From assembly GCA_016791115.1 (NCBI GenBank), contig JAEUNL010000025.1, forward strand, positions 1 to 52,005: a stretch of DNA of 52,005 nucleotides. The letters run 5' to 3'. This document shows, piece by piece, positions 1-8,858 of this stretch. Position 1 is the stretch's first letter; each line of letters opens with the position of its first letter. The notes under the pieces were generated by a model. The model searched no databases. It saw only the letters and a program-made list of their open reading frames with translations, and was not told the origin of the DNA. A program made the translations under genes and the position numbers. Origin of the DNA: Rhodocyclaceae bacterium. GTDB lineage: Bacteria; Pseudomonadota; Gammaproteobacteria; Burkholderiales; Rhodocyclaceae.

Positions 1-1986
1 CAACGGGCCCTCGGGGCCGCAGTCGTGCTTGCAAGTCTGCATGCCGCAGTCTTTGCCTTCGCAATTCATCAGCACGAAGCGGGTGGCGTTCCACAGTTTG
101 TTGCAGAAATTGCGATAGCCCTCGCAGCGCTGCATGTCGAATTTGATGTCGCGACCGGGCGAGGCGAGGCTGGCGAAGGTGAAGCGCAGCGCATCGGTGC
201 CGAAGGCGGGAATGCCGGTCGGGTACTCCCTGCGGGTGCGCTTTTCGATCTTGCCGGCGTCGCGCGGGTTCATCAGGCCGGTGGTGCGCTTGGCCACCAG
301 CGCGTCGACGTCGATGCCGTCGATCAGGTCGATCGGGTCGAGCACGTTGCCCTTGGACTTCGACATTTTCTGGCCTTCGGCATCGCGGATCAGGCCGTGC
401 ACATAGACGTCGCGGAACGGAATCCTGCCGGTGATGTGCTTGGTCATCATCACCATTCGCGCCACCCAGAAGAAGATGATGTCGAAGCCTGTAACCAGCA
501 CCGTCGATGGCAGATAGAGATCGAGTGCCGAATTCGATTTTGCCGGCCACTCGGGCGTCCAGTCCAGCGTCGAGAACGGCCACAGCGCGGACGAATACCA
601 GGTGTCGAGCACGTCCGGGTCGCGCGTCAGCGCGCCGCTGTAGCCCCTGGCGGCAGCCTGCGCGCGCGCCTCAGCCTCGTCATGCGCTACGTAGTAGTTC
701 CCGGCCGCGTCGTACCACGCCGGAATCTGGTGGCCCCACCACAACTGGCGCGAGATGCACCAGTCCACGATGTTGTTGAGCCACTGGTTGTAGGTGTTCA
801 CCCAGTTCTCCGGGTGGAAGCGGATCTCGCCCGACGCCACGCACTCGAGCGCCTGCGCGGTGATGCTCTTGCCATCCTTGCCTGGCTTCGTCATGGCGAC
901 GAACCACTGGTTGGTGAGCATCGGCTCGATCACCGCATGCGTGCGGTCGCCGCGCGGCACCTTGAGCTTGTGCTTGTCGGTTTTCTCGAGCAGGCCGAGC
1001 GCTTCGAGATCGGCGACGATCAATTTGCGGGCATCGAAGCGGTCGAGGCCGCGATATTTCTCGGGCGCCGCATCGTTGATCTTCGCGTCGAGTGTGAGGA
1101 TGGAGATCATCGGCAACCTGTGCCGCTGCCCCACCGCATAGTCGTTGAAGTCATGCGCCGGCGTCACCTTGACCACGCCGGTGCCGAACTCGCGATCGAC
1201 GTAGGCGTCAGCGATGATCGGGATTTCGCGCTCGGTCAGCGGCAGCTTGACGGTCTTGCCGATCAGGTGCGCGTAGCGCTCGTCTTCCGGGTGCACCATT
1301 ACCGCGGTGTCGCCGAGCATGGTTTCCGGGCGCGTCGTCGCGACGGTAAGCGAACCCGAGCCGTCGGCGAGCGGATAGCGGATATGCCAGAGGAAACCGT
1401 CTTCCTCCTCCTGCACCACTTCGAGGTCGGACACGGCGGTGAGCAGCTTCGGATCCCAATTCACCAGCCGCTTGCCGCGGTAGATCAGGCCCTCGTTGTA
1501 GAGGCGGACGAAGGTTTCGGTGACGATCTTCGAGAGCCCGGCGTCCATCGTGAAACGCTCGCGCGTCCAGTCCGGCGAGGTGCCGAGGCGGCGCATCTGG
1601 CGCGTGATGGTCGAGCCGGAGTATTCCTTCCACTCCCACACCTTCTCGACGAACTTCTCGCGGCCGAGGTCGTGGCGCGAGACGCCCTGCGCATCGAGCT
1701 GGCGTTCGACGACGATCTGCGTGGCGATGCCGGCGTGGTCGGTGCCCGGCTGCCACAGCGTGTTGGCCCCGCGCATGCGGTGGTGGCGCGTCAGCGCGTC
1801 CATCAGCGTCTGGTTGAAGCCGTGGCCCATGTGCAGCGTGCCGGTGACGTTCGGCGGCGGCAGCAGGATGCAGAAATTGTCGGTCTTGGCGGTGTCGAAG
1901 CCGGCGGCGAAGTAGCCGCGTGATTCCCATGCCGGGTACCAGCGGCGCTCAATGTCGGCCGGCTCGAAGCTCTTGGCGAGTTCCAT
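1..1986 (-). CDS. valS: Valine--tRNA ligase (partial, C-terminus beyond window start)
   Basis: Charges tRNA-Val with valine in the cytoplasm; class I aminoacyl-tRNA synthetase. Reading from the ATG at 1986, the first 662 residues are present and the frame runs off the window start; the family is about 900-950 aa, so the anticodon-binding and coiled-coil C-terminus is missing. The class I HIGH motif appears as HMGH at residues 52-55 after PPPNVTG, and KMSKS is at residues 540-544. The editing (CP1) domain lies between them. The ATG start sits about 20 nt behind a good sigma70-like promoter. Identification is secure from the two signature motifs and the N-terminal sequence. Confidence 0.97.
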   Translation of the reverse strand, partial: MELAKSFEPADIERRWYPAWESRGYFAAGFDTAKTDNFCILLPPPNVTGTLHMGHGFNQTLMDALTRHHRMRGANTLWQPGTDHAGIATQIVVERQLDAQGVSRHDLGREKFVEKVWEWKEYSGSTITRQMRRLGTSPDWTRERFTMDAGLSKIVTETFVRLYNEGLIYRGKRLVNWDPKLLTAVSDLEVVQEEEDGFLWHIRYPLADGSGSLTVATTRPETMLGDTAVMVHPEDERYAHLIGKTVKLPLTEREIPIIADAYVDREFGTGVVKVTPAHDFNDYAVGQRHRLPMISILTLDAKINDAAPEKYRGLDRFDARKLIVADLEALGLLEKTDKHKLKVPRGDRTHAVIEPMLTNQWFVAMTKPGKDGKSITAQALECVASGEIRFHPENWVNTYNQWLNNIVDWCISRQLWWGHQIPAWYDAAGNYYVAHDEAEARAQAAARGYSGALTRDPDVLDTWYSSALWPFSTLDWTPEWPAKSNSALDLYLPSTVLVTGFDIIFFWVARMVMMTKHITGRIPFRDVYVHGLIRDAEGQKMSKSKGNVLDPIDLIDGIDVDALVAKRTTGLMNPRDAGKIEKRTRREYPTGIPAFGTDALRFTFASLASPGRDIKFDMQRCEGYRNFCNKLWNATRFVLMNCEGKDCGMQTCKHDCGPEGPL

Positions 1987-2257
1987 CTTGAAGATTGCAG
2001 AAAAAAGAATGAATTATAGCGGGCGGGCCCGCTGCGTCAGGCGCGGCGCCGGGCGCCACGTCAGCGTGCGATGGCGTAACGCGCAGCAATCTGGACGATC
2101 GAAGTGCATCGGCCCGCAGATTAGACGGGACGGGGTTTTCCGGGGTGTTGTGCCGCAGGGCCAGCAACCACGCGGGTCGCAGCGATGCATTGTCTGTGAG
2201 CAAGCATCCGTGCGGCTCGCAGGTCGGTTGTCTGTGCGGCTGGTTGTGATTGGGTTT
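1987..2257. other. Intergenic gap between valS and the LP-repeat gene
   Basis: A 271-bp gap. It holds the valS promoter next to valS and GC-rich inverted sequence around 2019-2060. I see no convincing gene, no T-rich terminator and no tRNA-like structure in the rest. Confidence 0.5.
2013..2040 (-). promoter_or_regulatory. Probable sigma70 promoter of valS
   Basis: On the minus strand a perfect -10 TATAAT (2013-2018) follows a CTGACG -35 box (2035-2040) with a 16-bp GC-rich spacer. It lies about 27 bases upstream of the valS ATG, giving a short leader. Seen by eye; no transcript data. Confidence 0.55.
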
Positions 2258-3358
2258 CTATTCCGGTTGCCAGCCTGGAAAGTCCGCGCCGCCGCCGGCG
2301 TCTTCGAGCGAGGACGAATCGACCAGCGCCGCAAGCTGCGGCAGCAGCGTCGTGCGCAGGTTGGCGAGCGTGCCAGCCGTGATGCGGCTGGTCAGCCCGT
2401 CGAGTTCGCGGTTGATGATCTGCGGCACCTCGGCTTCGAGCCAGCTTTCGACTGATTGCATCAGCGACGGCTGCAGCGCCGACAGGTGCTTGTGCAGTTC
2501 GGCGCCGAAGCGCTCGCGCACCGCGGCGTCCAGCCGTTCGGCAAGTGCTGCCTCGACACGGGCCGGCAGCGCCTGTTCGATGCGCTGCGGCAACACCTCT
2601 TCAAGGCGCGCCGGCAGGGCGGCCTCGACCGCGGCCGGCAACTGCGCCGCGACGCGGGCCGGTAGCGCGTCTTCCAGCGCCTGCGGCAGCAGTTCGGCGA
2701 GGCGTTCCTCGACACGCAGGGGCAGCAGTTCCTCGACCCGTGCGGGCACTGCGGCTTCGACCGCCGCCGGCAGGGCTTCGGCGAGGCGCTGCGGCAGGAA
2801 CTCCTCGATCGCCGCCGGCAGCACCTCGGCCAGGCGCGCCGGCAGCGCCTGCTCGATGCGTTGCGGCAGGGCTTCGGCCACCCGCTGTTCGACGCGCAGC
2901 GGCAGGGCCGACTCGATTTCGACCGGCAGGCGCTCGGCCAGCTCGCGGGTGAGCGCTTCCTCCACGCGACGCGGCAGCAGTTCCTGCACGCGGCGCTCGA
3001 CCTGGTCGGGCAGGGCGGCTTCCAGCTCGCGCGACAGCGCCTCGGCGACACGTTCGGGCAACGCCTCCTCGACGCGGCGTGGCAGCTCGTCGGCGAGGCG
3101 TGCGGCGACCGCCTGCTCGAGCCGCTGCGGCAGCACTTCGGCCAGCCGTTGCTCGATGCGCGAGGGCAGCAACTCCTCGACGCGCAGGGCCACCTGCGCC
3201 TCGACCAGCGCCGCGTCCGGCGTGCCCGCGGCCGGCGGCAGATCGACCACCTCGGTCAGCACCGGCAACTCGTCGGCTGCCTTGCGCGAGGTGGCGCTGG
3301 CGACGAAGCTGCGGTGGCGGCGGATCAGTGCGTCGGCTTGTCCGAGGACGTCGCTCAT
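2258..3358 (-). CDS. LP-octapeptide repeat protein of unknown function
   Basis: A 366-aa protein I do not recognise. Residues ~1-50 are an ordinary N-terminus (MSDVLGQADALIRRHRSF). Residues ~57-270 consist almost wholly of 8-residue units of the form LPxR(V/I)Exx, about 20 copies, sometimes spaced by 4-residue inserts such as LAEV or VQEL. The remaining ~100 residues are non-repetitive and end acidic (DSSSLEDAGGGADFPGWQPE). There is no signal peptide or membrane segment. The start at 3358 (MSDVLG) is preferred over the upstream ATG at 3379, which lies inside the end of holC. It is the downstream neighbour of holC and pepA on the same strand. The repeat predicts a long amphipathic helical rod with proline every two turns; that is inference. 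Confidence 0.85.
   Translation of the reverse strand: MSDVLGQADALIRRHRSFVASATSRKAADELPVLTEVVDLPPAAGTPDAALVEAQVALRVEELLPSRIEQRLAEVLPQRLEQAVAARLADELPRRVEEALPERVAEALSRELEAALPDQVERRVQELLPRRVEEALTRELAERLPVEIESALPLRVEQRVAEALPQRIEQALPARLAEVLPAAIEEFLPQRLAEALPAAVEAAVPARVEELLPLRVEERLAELLPQALEDALPARVAAQLPAAVEAALPARLEEVLPQRIEQALPARVEAALAERLDAAVRERFGAELHKHLSALQPSLMQSVESWLEAEVPQIINRELDGLTSRITAGTLANLRTTLLPQLAALVDSSSLEDAGGGADFPGWQPE
2440..3195 (-). repeat. Tandem 24-nt coding repeat array (LPxRVExx units)
   Basis: Within the preceding gene the DNA has a 24-nt (sometimes 36-nt) periodicity matching the octapeptide. Because the array is so biased in composition, several long spurious open frames exist on the opposite strand. 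Units are degenerate rather than identical, so the array is old and under protein-level selection rather than recently amplified. Confidence 0.75.
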
Positions 3359-3375
3359 GGTGTCACCGTCAGGAT

Positions 3376-3807
3376 TCAATGGGCGGCCAGGTCGCTGGTG
3401 GTCAGCGGATAGCCGCGGTCGCGGTAGAAGCGGAAGCGTTCCCGCGCGGGCAGGCGGTCGCCGTCGTCGGTGCCGACGATCTCGATCAGCCGCTCGAAGC
3501 GTGCGAACGCAGGCGGCAGTTCGCCGTCGAGGTTGACCAGCACCTGGTCATGCCCGGCAGCCGCCGGATGGTCGAGCGCGCCGGCGATCAGCACCGGCGT
3601 TTCGCCGGCGAGCGACGAGTCGGCCATCACGTGCGGCACGAACGACAGGGCAGCGTGGGTCCACAACACCTGGTCGATGCGCTGCGCCACCTCGCGCTCC
3701 GGCGCATAGACCAGCACGCGCGCGCCGCTTGCCACTGCGGTGCCGATCAGGCGTGCCGCGGCAGCGAACTTGTCGCCCGCGTTGTGGTGGAACTCGATGC
3801 GAGTCAT
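3376..3807 (-). CDS. holC: DNA polymerase III chi subunit
   Basis: A 143-aa subunit of the clamp-loader complex; chi links the loader to single-strand binding protein at the replication fork. The N-terminus MTRIEFHHN followed by D-K-FAAAARLI and the LVYAPE.EVAQRID segment is typical of HolC, as is the QVLVNLDGELPPAFARFERL region. The ATG at 3807 overlaps the pepA stop codon by four bases (ATGA), indicating translational coupling. The pepA-holC order is common in proteobacteria. Identification rests on length, motifs and neighbour. Confidence 0.93.
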   Translation of the reverse strand: MTRIEFHHNAGDKFAAAARLIGTAVASGARVLVYAPEREVAQRIDQVLWTHAALSFVPHVMADSSLAGETPVLIAGALDHPAAAGHDQVLVNLDGELPPAFARFERLIEIVGTDDGDRLPARERFRFYRDRGYPLTTSDLAAH

Positions 3808-5300
3808 GCGGCCTTGGCCCTGCCAAGCAGGAATTGCGTGAGCAGCGGCACCGGGCGTCCGGTGGCACCCTTCTCGCCGCCGGACTTCCATGCGGTGCCG
3901 GCGATGTCGAGGTGCGCCCACTTGTATTTGCCGGTGAAACGGGCCAGGAAGCAGGCCGCCGTGATGGTGCCGGCACCCTTGCTGCCGATGTTGGGCATGT
4001 CGGCGAAGTTGCTCTTGAGCATGTCCTGATAGTCGTCCCACAGTGGAAGCTGCCAGGCGCGGTCGCCGGATTCCTGGCCGCGCGCGAGCAGTTCGGCCGC
4101 GAGGTCGTCGTCGTTGGCCATCAGTCCGGACGGTATCGCGCCGAGCGCGATGATGCAGGCGCCGGTGAGCGTGGCGATGTCGATCACGCAGTCGGGGTTG
4201 AAGCGCTCGGCGTAAGTGAGCGCGTCGCACAGGATCAGGCGACCTTCGGCATCGGTGTTGAGGATCTCGATCGTCTGGCCCGACATCGAGGTGACGATGT
4301 CGCCCGGCTTGGTGGCGCGGCCGCCCGGCATGTTCTCGGTGGCCGGCACGATGCCGATCACGTTGAGCGGCAGGCCCATGGTGGCAACCGCCTTGAGCGT
4401 GCCGAACACGCTGGCTGCGCCACACATGTCGTACTTCATCTCGTCCATCTCGGCAGCCGGCTTGATCGAGATGCCGCCGGTGTCGAAGGTGATACCCTTG
4501 CCGACCAGCACGACCGGCCTGGCGCCCTTTTTCGCCGCGCCTTCATACTTCATGATGATCAGCTTGGGCGGCTGGGCCGAGCCGGCCGCGACCGAGAGCA
4601 GCGAACCCATGCCGAGCTTTTCCATCTGCGCGCGGTCGAGCACGTCGACCTTGAGCTTTTGCGACTTGCCGAGCGCCTTGGCCTGCTGCGCGAGATAGGT
4701 CGGGGTGCATATGTTGGCCGGCAGGTTGCCGAGTTCCTTGGTCAGTGCCATGCCGCCGGCGAGCGCCTGGCCCTGCGCCATGCCGTTGCGCGCCGCAGCG
4801 AGGTCGGTCTTCTCGCCGACCAGCAGCGTGACCTTTGCCGGGCCGCGCCGGTTCTCGTCCTTCTTCGATTTGGTGGCGTCGTAGCGGTAGGTCGAATCGG
4901 CCAGAAGCATCGCGGCCTGGCGTGCATTCCAGCGTGCGTCGCGCCCGGTGACCGGGTGGTCGGCGAAGCAAATGACGGCGTCCTTGGCACCGCCGGCGGC
5001 GAGCGCCTTCGCGGTCGCGCCGATCGCGCCACGGAAATCCTTGTCGGAGAGTTCGGCTTCCTTGCCGAGCGAGACCAGCAGCACGCGCTCGCACGCAGTG
5101 CCCGGCACGTTGTGCAGCGCCAGCGTCGCTCCGGCCTTGGCGTCGAGATCGCCGCGGCGCAGGATCTCCGTCAGATAGCCTTTCGCTGCCTTGTCCAGTG
5201 CGGCGGCAGCGGGCGTGAGCTTCCTTGCGTCGATGACGCCGACGGCGATGCAACCGCTCCTGAGCTTCTCCGGGGTGCCGGCTTTTATGCTAAATTCCAC
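3804..5300 (-). CDS. pepA: Leucyl aminopeptidase (cytosol aminopeptidase, M17)
   Basis: Removes N-terminal amino acids from peptides; hexameric two-metal enzyme that in some bacteria also binds DNA. The M17 signature NTDAEGRL lies at about residues 348-355, and the metal-binding GKGITFDTGG is at about 267-276. I chose the GTG at 5300, giving MEFSIKAG, the usual PepA N-terminus, because a GGAG Shine-Dalgarno sits six bases upstream. The in-frame ATG at 5324 would place that ribosome site inside the gene. 498 aa, normal for the family. Divergent from lptF across a 124-bp gap. Confidence 0.96.
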   Translation of the reverse strand: MEFSIKAGTPEKLRSGCIAVGVIDARKLTPAAAALDKAAKGYLTEILRRGDLDAKAGATLALHNVPGTACERVLLVSLGKEAELSDKDFRGAIGATAKALAAGGAKDAVICFADHPVTGRDARWNARQAAMLLADSTYRYDATKSKKDENRRGPAKVTLLVGEKTDLAAARNGMAQGQALAGGMALTKELGNLPANICTPTYLAQQAKALGKSQKLKVDVLDRAQMEKLGMGSLLSVAAGSAQPPKLIIMKYEGAAKKGARPVVLVGKGITFDTGGISIKPAAEMDEMKYDMCGAASVFGTLKAVATMGLPLNVIGIVPATENMPGGRATKPGDIVTSMSGQTIEILNTDAEGRLILCDALTYAERFNPDCVIDIATLTGACIIALGAIPSGLMANDDDLAAELLARGQESGDRAWQLPLWDDYQDMLKSNFADMPNIGSKGAGTITAACFLARFTGKYKWAHLDIAGTAWKSGGEKGATGRPVPLLTQFLLGRAKAA

Positions 5301-5424
5301 TCGCTGCTCCTTGAAAATCCGCATGGTTGTTGGGTTGCGGCGATTATCGCCATTCTCTCCCGCTCCGTCAAAGAACGATCCAGACAGCCAAGTCGAGCCA
5401 GCCCGTGAAGTTGCGTTCCGTCAC

Positions 5425-6504
5425 ATGATCTTCAAGCGTTCCGTTCAGCGCGAGTTTGCCAACACCGCCGCGGGGGTGTTCGTCGCCCTGTTCGCGATCC
5501 TGATCACCACCCAGCTGATCAGGCTGCTCGGCCAGGCGGCGGGCGGCAAGCTGGCCTCGGAAGGCGTGCTTGCGCTGCTTGGCTTCGGGGCGCTGAACTA
5601 CATGCCGGTGGTGCTGACGCTGACGGTCTTCGTTTCCATCCTGCTTACGTTGTCGCGCAGCTATCGCGATTCGGAAATGATGGTGTGGTTTTCCTCCGGC
5701 CTGCCGCTCACCGCCTGGGTGTCGCCGGTGCTGCGCTTCTCGCTGCCGATCATCTTCGTGATCGCGCTGCTGTCGCTGTTCCTGTCGCCCTGGGCGCTGC
5801 AGAAAAGCGCCGAGTTCCGCGGCAAGCTCGCGTCGCGCGATGACGTGTCGCAGATCTCGCCCGGCAACTTCCGCGAGTCGAGCGACGGCAATCGCGTGTT
5901 CTTCGTAGACGGCATGGCCGAGGATGCGTCCCACGTGAAGAACGTCTTCGTCAGTTCGATGCAGCATGGCCGTCTCGGGGTCATGGTGGCCGCGGAAGGC
6001 TATACGGAAACCGCGCCCAACGGCGACCGCTTCCTGGTTCTGCAGCGCGGCCGGCGCTATGAGGGCGTGGCGGGCACGCCGGACTATCGCGAAAGCGAAT
6101 TCGAAGCCTATTCAATCCGCATCGAACAGAAGGAGGCGCCGGAGGTCGGCGCCTCTGCGCGGACGATGCGTTTCCACAAGCTGTTTCGCGAGCCGACGCT
6201 GGCGAACCTCGGCGAGATCGTCTGGCGCATCGGGCTGCCGGTGTCCGCGCTCGTGCTGGCGCTGCTCGCGATACCGCTGTCTTTCGTCAATCCGCGAGCC
6301 GGCCGCAGCCTGAACCTGATACTTGCCCTGTTGATCTACGTGACGTACTCGAACCTGACCAAGATGGTCCAGGCGCTGGTGGCGCAGGGCAAGGTGTCGT
6401 TCATCGTCGGGCTCGGCGCGGTGCACCTGGTGATGGTCGTGGTGCTGCTCGCGCTGTTCTGGCGGCGCATCGCCGTCTATTCGTGGTTCAGGATGCGGCG
6501 ATGA
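5425..6504 (+). CDS. lptF: LPS export ABC transporter permease LptF
   Basis: Inner-membrane permease of the LptB2FGC complex that extracts lipopolysaccharide and drives it to the outer membrane. 359 aa starting MIFKRSVQREFANTAAG, with N-terminal membrane segments at about 12-32, 50-75 and 95-115, a periplasmic jellyroll of about 150 residues, and three C-terminal membrane segments. The ATG at 5425 is chosen over more upstream in-frame starts because those would overlap pepA and add sequence unlike the family. The stop overlaps the lptG start by four bases. Confidence 0.95.
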   Translation: MIFKRSVQREFANTAAGVFVALFAILITTQLIRLLGQAAGGKLASEGVLALLGFGALNYMPVVLTLTVFVSILLTLSRSYRDSEMMVWFSSGLPLTAWVSPVLRFSLPIIFVIALLSLFLSPWALQKSAEFRGKLASRDDVSQISPGNFRESSDGNRVFFVDGMAEDASHVKNVFVSSMQHGRLGVMVAAEGYTETAPNGDRFLVLQRGRRYEGVAGTPDYRESEFEAYSIRIEQKEAPEVGASARTMRFHKLFREPTLANLGEIVWRIGLPVSALVLALLAIPLSFVNPRAGRSLNLILALLIYVTYSNLTKMVQALVAQGKVSFIVGLGAVHLVMVVVLLALFWRRIAVYSWFRMRR

Positions 6505-7574
6505 AGGTCTTCCAGCGCTATCTCGCCAGGGAGATCTACCTCTCGGTTGCGTTCGTCATGGTGGCGTTCCTGGCGTTGTTCGCATTTTTCGACCTGATGG
6601 CTGAGATCGACGACATCGGCCGCGGCGGTTACAAGTTTCACCATGCGCTGCTGTTCGTCACGCTGACGCTGCCCGGGCGGGTGTACGAGCTGTTTCCGAT
6701 CGTCGTGCTGATCGGTACGCTCTACGCGCTCACGTTGCTGGCTCGACACTCTGAGATCACGGTGATGCGTGCTTCGGGTCTGGCGACAGGCACGCTTTTG
6801 CGCTCGCTGACGGTCATCGGCAGCGTGTTCGTGGTGCTCACGTTCCTGGTCGGCGAGTTCGTTGCACCCGAATCGGAGCGCGCGGCGCAGCAACTGCGCC
6901 TGACGTCACGCAGTTCCGTGGTGGCGCAGGAATTCCGCTCCGGGCTGTGGGTACGCGATGAAAAGGTGTTCGTGAATGTGCGCACGGTGCTGCCGGACAC
7001 CACGCTGCGCGGCGTGCGGATGTACCAGTTCGACGACCAGTGGGTGCTCAAGTCGATTGCCGAGGCGCAGGAGGGCAAATTCCAGGCGCCGGATACCTGG
7101 CAGTTGAGCGATGTCGTGCAGACGAATTTCCTGGGGGATCGCACCGAAGTCGTGCGCTTCGACGAGAAGCCGTGGCGCTCTACGTTGACGCCCGACGTGC
7201 TCTCGGTGCTGCTGGTCGCGCCGGAGCGCATGTCGCTCACCAATCTCAGCACCTACATCCGCCACCTCTCGGAGAACCGCCAGCGCACCGAGCGTTACGA
7301 GATCGCGATGTGGAAGAAGCTGGTCTACCCGCTGGCGTCGCTGGTGATGATGGCGCTGGCGATTCCCTTCGCCTATATGCACGACCGCATGGGCGCGGTG
7401 AGCCTGAAGGTGTTCGTCGGCATCATGATCGGCATCGGCTTCCATGCGCTCAATGGCTTGTTCTCCAACCTGGGCGTGATCAACAGCTGGCCGCCGGTGG
7501 TGGCGGCATTCACGCCAAGTCTCGCCTTCCTGCTGACCGCGGCCGCCATGCTGTGGTGGGTCGAGAGGCGCTGA
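6501..7574 (+). CDS. lptG: LPS export ABC transporter permease LptG
   Basis: Partner of LptF in the LPS transport complex. 357 aa, beginning MKVFQRYLAREIYLSV, with the same six-helix plus periplasmic jellyroll layout. The family features are the N-terminal F.LMAEIDDIGRGGY segment and the C-terminal stretch KLVYPLASLVMMALAIPF. The ATG lies within the lptF stop (ATGA overlap), so the pair is almost certainly translated as a unit. The downstream neighbour is convergent, 12 bp away. Confidence 0.95.
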   Translation: MKVFQRYLAREIYLSVAFVMVAFLALFAFFDLMAEIDDIGRGGYKFHHALLFVTLTLPGRVYELFPIVVLIGTLYALTLLARHSEITVMRASGLATGTLLRSLTVIGSVFVVLTFLVGEFVAPESERAAQQLRLTSRSSVVAQEFRSGLWVRDEKVFVNVRTVLPDTTLRGVRMYQFDDQWVLKSIAEAQEGKFQAPDTWQLSDVVQTNFLGDRTEVVRFDEKPWRSTLTPDVLSVLLVAPERMSLTNLSTYIRHLSENRQRTERYEIAMWKKLVYPLASLVMMALAIPFAYMHDRMGAVSLKVFVGIMIGIGFHALNGLFSNLGVINSWPPVVAAFTPSLAFLLTAAAMLWWVERR

Positions 7575-7586
7575 GAAAAAAGCGAT

Positions 7587-8033
7587 TCAGCTTCTGGGCA
7601 ATTGCACGACGCGCGTTCCCGCAAGGCGGTCGTGGAGGAATTGCCGCTGCCGGTCGAACAGGCACCATACTATGCCGGCGCCGAAGCACAGCAAGGACGG
7701 CCAGGTCAGCACATAGCGGACCATGGCGCGATTCAGCGAGACCGGCCCGCCGTCGGCTGTATCCACCAGGCGCAAACGCCAGGTCTGCATCGCGAGCGTC
7801 TGTCCGCCATGGCGCCAGTACCAGACGAAGTAGGTGCCCAGCACGATGAAGACGTGCAGCCACAGGAACCAGCCGGGAGGCGTCATGTTCCAGACTACGC
7901 CGAGTATCAGGTAGGGCACCATGAAGGTCAGCGCCAGGACGCCGGCCAGCAGGAGCACTTCGTAGAGCATGCTGGCAAGCCGGCGCGCGAGCGTGGCGTC
8001 CGGCCCGGCCGGCGGTGAAGATCGTTGGGTCAT
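7587..8033 (-). CDS. RDD family membrane protein
   Basis: 148-aa membrane protein with the RDD signature: an Arg-Arg near the first helix (ATLARRLASMLYEVLLL) and conserved acidic residues in the C-terminal part (CLFDRQRQFLHDRLAGT). Three or four hydrophobic segments are visible. RDD proteins are poorly defined; some act as ion exchangers. It ends a minus-strand set with the sigma factor, DUF3619 and DUF3106 genes, with a 19-bp gap to the DUF3106 stop. ATG at 8033 selected; the longer upstream frame is a shadow of the neighbour. Confidence 0.85.
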   Translation of the reverse strand: MTQRSSPPAGPDATLARRLASMLYEVLLLAGVLALTFMVPYLILGVVWNMTPPGWFLWLHVFIVLGTYFVWYWRHGGQTLAMQTWRLRLVDTADGGPVSLNRAMVRYVLTWPSLLCFGAGIVWCLFDRQRQFLHDRLAGTRVVQLPRS

Positions 8034-8052
8034 GGCGCGGATTCGAGGGCCG

Positions 8053-8511
8053 CTACGGGGTTGCGGGGGGCGGCGTTCTCGTCGGCAGCCGGCTGCCGGG
8101 AGGGGGCGATTTTTCCTTGAGGCGATCGCGTTCCTCGGCAGGCAGGCTCTCGTACTCCTGCCACTTCTGCCGCAGCGCTTCACGCTCCTCAGGGGGGCTC
8201 TTGCGCATCGCGCGGTACTGTTCGCGCGCCTTGGCGCGCTGCTCCGGTGTGAGCTTGGCCCATTCGCGCATGCGGTTCTGGACGCGCTCCTGCTCTTCCG
8301 GCGTCATGGTCGGGAAGCGCTTTGCCACGCCCAGCCATTTTCCCTTGCGCTGGTCTTCCATGGCATCCCATTCCTGGGCGAGCGGCGCGAGCACCTGACG
8401 CTCCTGCGCGGAGAGTTCCGCCCATTTCGGCGTGCCGAGAATGGGGCCGACGGCGTAGGCCGGCCCCAACAGGGCCAGCGCGAGGATCAGCCCCGCGAAT
8501 CGCGCAGCCAT
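8053..8511 (-). CDS. DUF3106 family secreted protein
   Basis: 152 aa. Residues 1-20 (MAARFAGLILALALLGPAYA) form a signal peptide, so the product is probably periplasmic. The mature part has repeats typical of DUF3106: W..L...ER..L.PL..EW, then KW..VA.RF..M.PEEQER, then MREWAKLTPEQR and ALRQKWQEYESLPAEERDRL, a helical, charge-rich pattern resembling CpxP/Spy-like chaperones in spirit. It ends in a proline-rich tail. Overlaps the end of the DUF3619 gene by 25 bp, suggesting coexpression with the sigma factor. Confidence 0.85.
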   Translation of the reverse strand: MAARFAGLILALALLGPAYAVGPILGTPKWAELSAQERQVLAPLAQEWDAMEDQRKGKWLGVAKRFPTMTPEEQERVQNRMREWAKLTPEQRAKAREQYRAMRKSPPEEREALRQKWQEYESLPAEERDRLKEKSPPPGSRLPTRTPPPATP

Positions 8512-8858
8512 GCGACGAACCCGCTGTCGAGGTAGGCATCGATCGGCAGATCGTCGGAAAGCAGTGCGCTGTCGAGTTCCTCGATCTCGTCGATTTGCTG
8601 CACGGCCGTCATGTGGGAGCCGATGGCGACCAGCAGCGCCAAGGCGACCGCGCTGGCAAGCGGCGTGGCCCATGAGCGCAGGTGGTCGTCCAACACGCGA
8701 CCGATACCGGCCGCGCTGAGCAGCCCCAGCTGCGTGACCTGCTTCTGCAGTGCAAGCTGGCGAGCGGCATGCAGCCGGGTTTGTACCGAGGTCGGCAGCT
8801 CGCGGCTGGCGAGGTCGAGTTCGTTCTTGATCCGAAGGGCAATTTGCTGTTCGTTCAT
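8487..8858 (-). CDS. DUF3619 family protein (possible anti-sigma-like partner)
   Basis: 123 aa, starting MNEQQIALRIKNELDLASREL, with one clear membrane segment (ATPLASAVALALLVAIGSHM, about residues 68-87) and a C-terminal acidic segment (EIEELDSALLSDDLPIDAYLD). The N-terminal half is cytoplasmic by this topology. Its start overlaps the stop of the sigma factor gene (ATGA at 8855-8858), the arrangement usual for a sigma factor and its membrane regulator. That it binds the sigma factor is inference; DUF3619 has no assigned function that I can cite. Confidence 0.85.
   Translation of the reverse strand: MNEQQIALRIKNELDLASRELPTSVQTRLHAARQLALQKQVTQLGLLSAAGIGRVLDDHLRSWATPLASAVALALLVAIGSHMTAVQQIDEIEELDSALLSDDLPIDAYLDSGFVAWLRDSRG

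Noticed and set aside
1987..2060. T-box or other aminoacyl-tRNA-sensing leader before valS
   Set aside because: The predicted leader is only about 20 nt, with no specifier or antiterminator structure.
2440..3195. Short tandem repeats suspected to be a CRISPR or minisatellite
   Set aside because: Units are degenerate 24- and 36-nt blocks in one long coding frame without conserved repeats and variable spacers.
5301..5324. ATG at 5324 as the pepA start
   Set aside because: The Shine-Dalgarno GGAG lies between it and the GTG at 5300, and the extra residues are unlike PepA N-termini.
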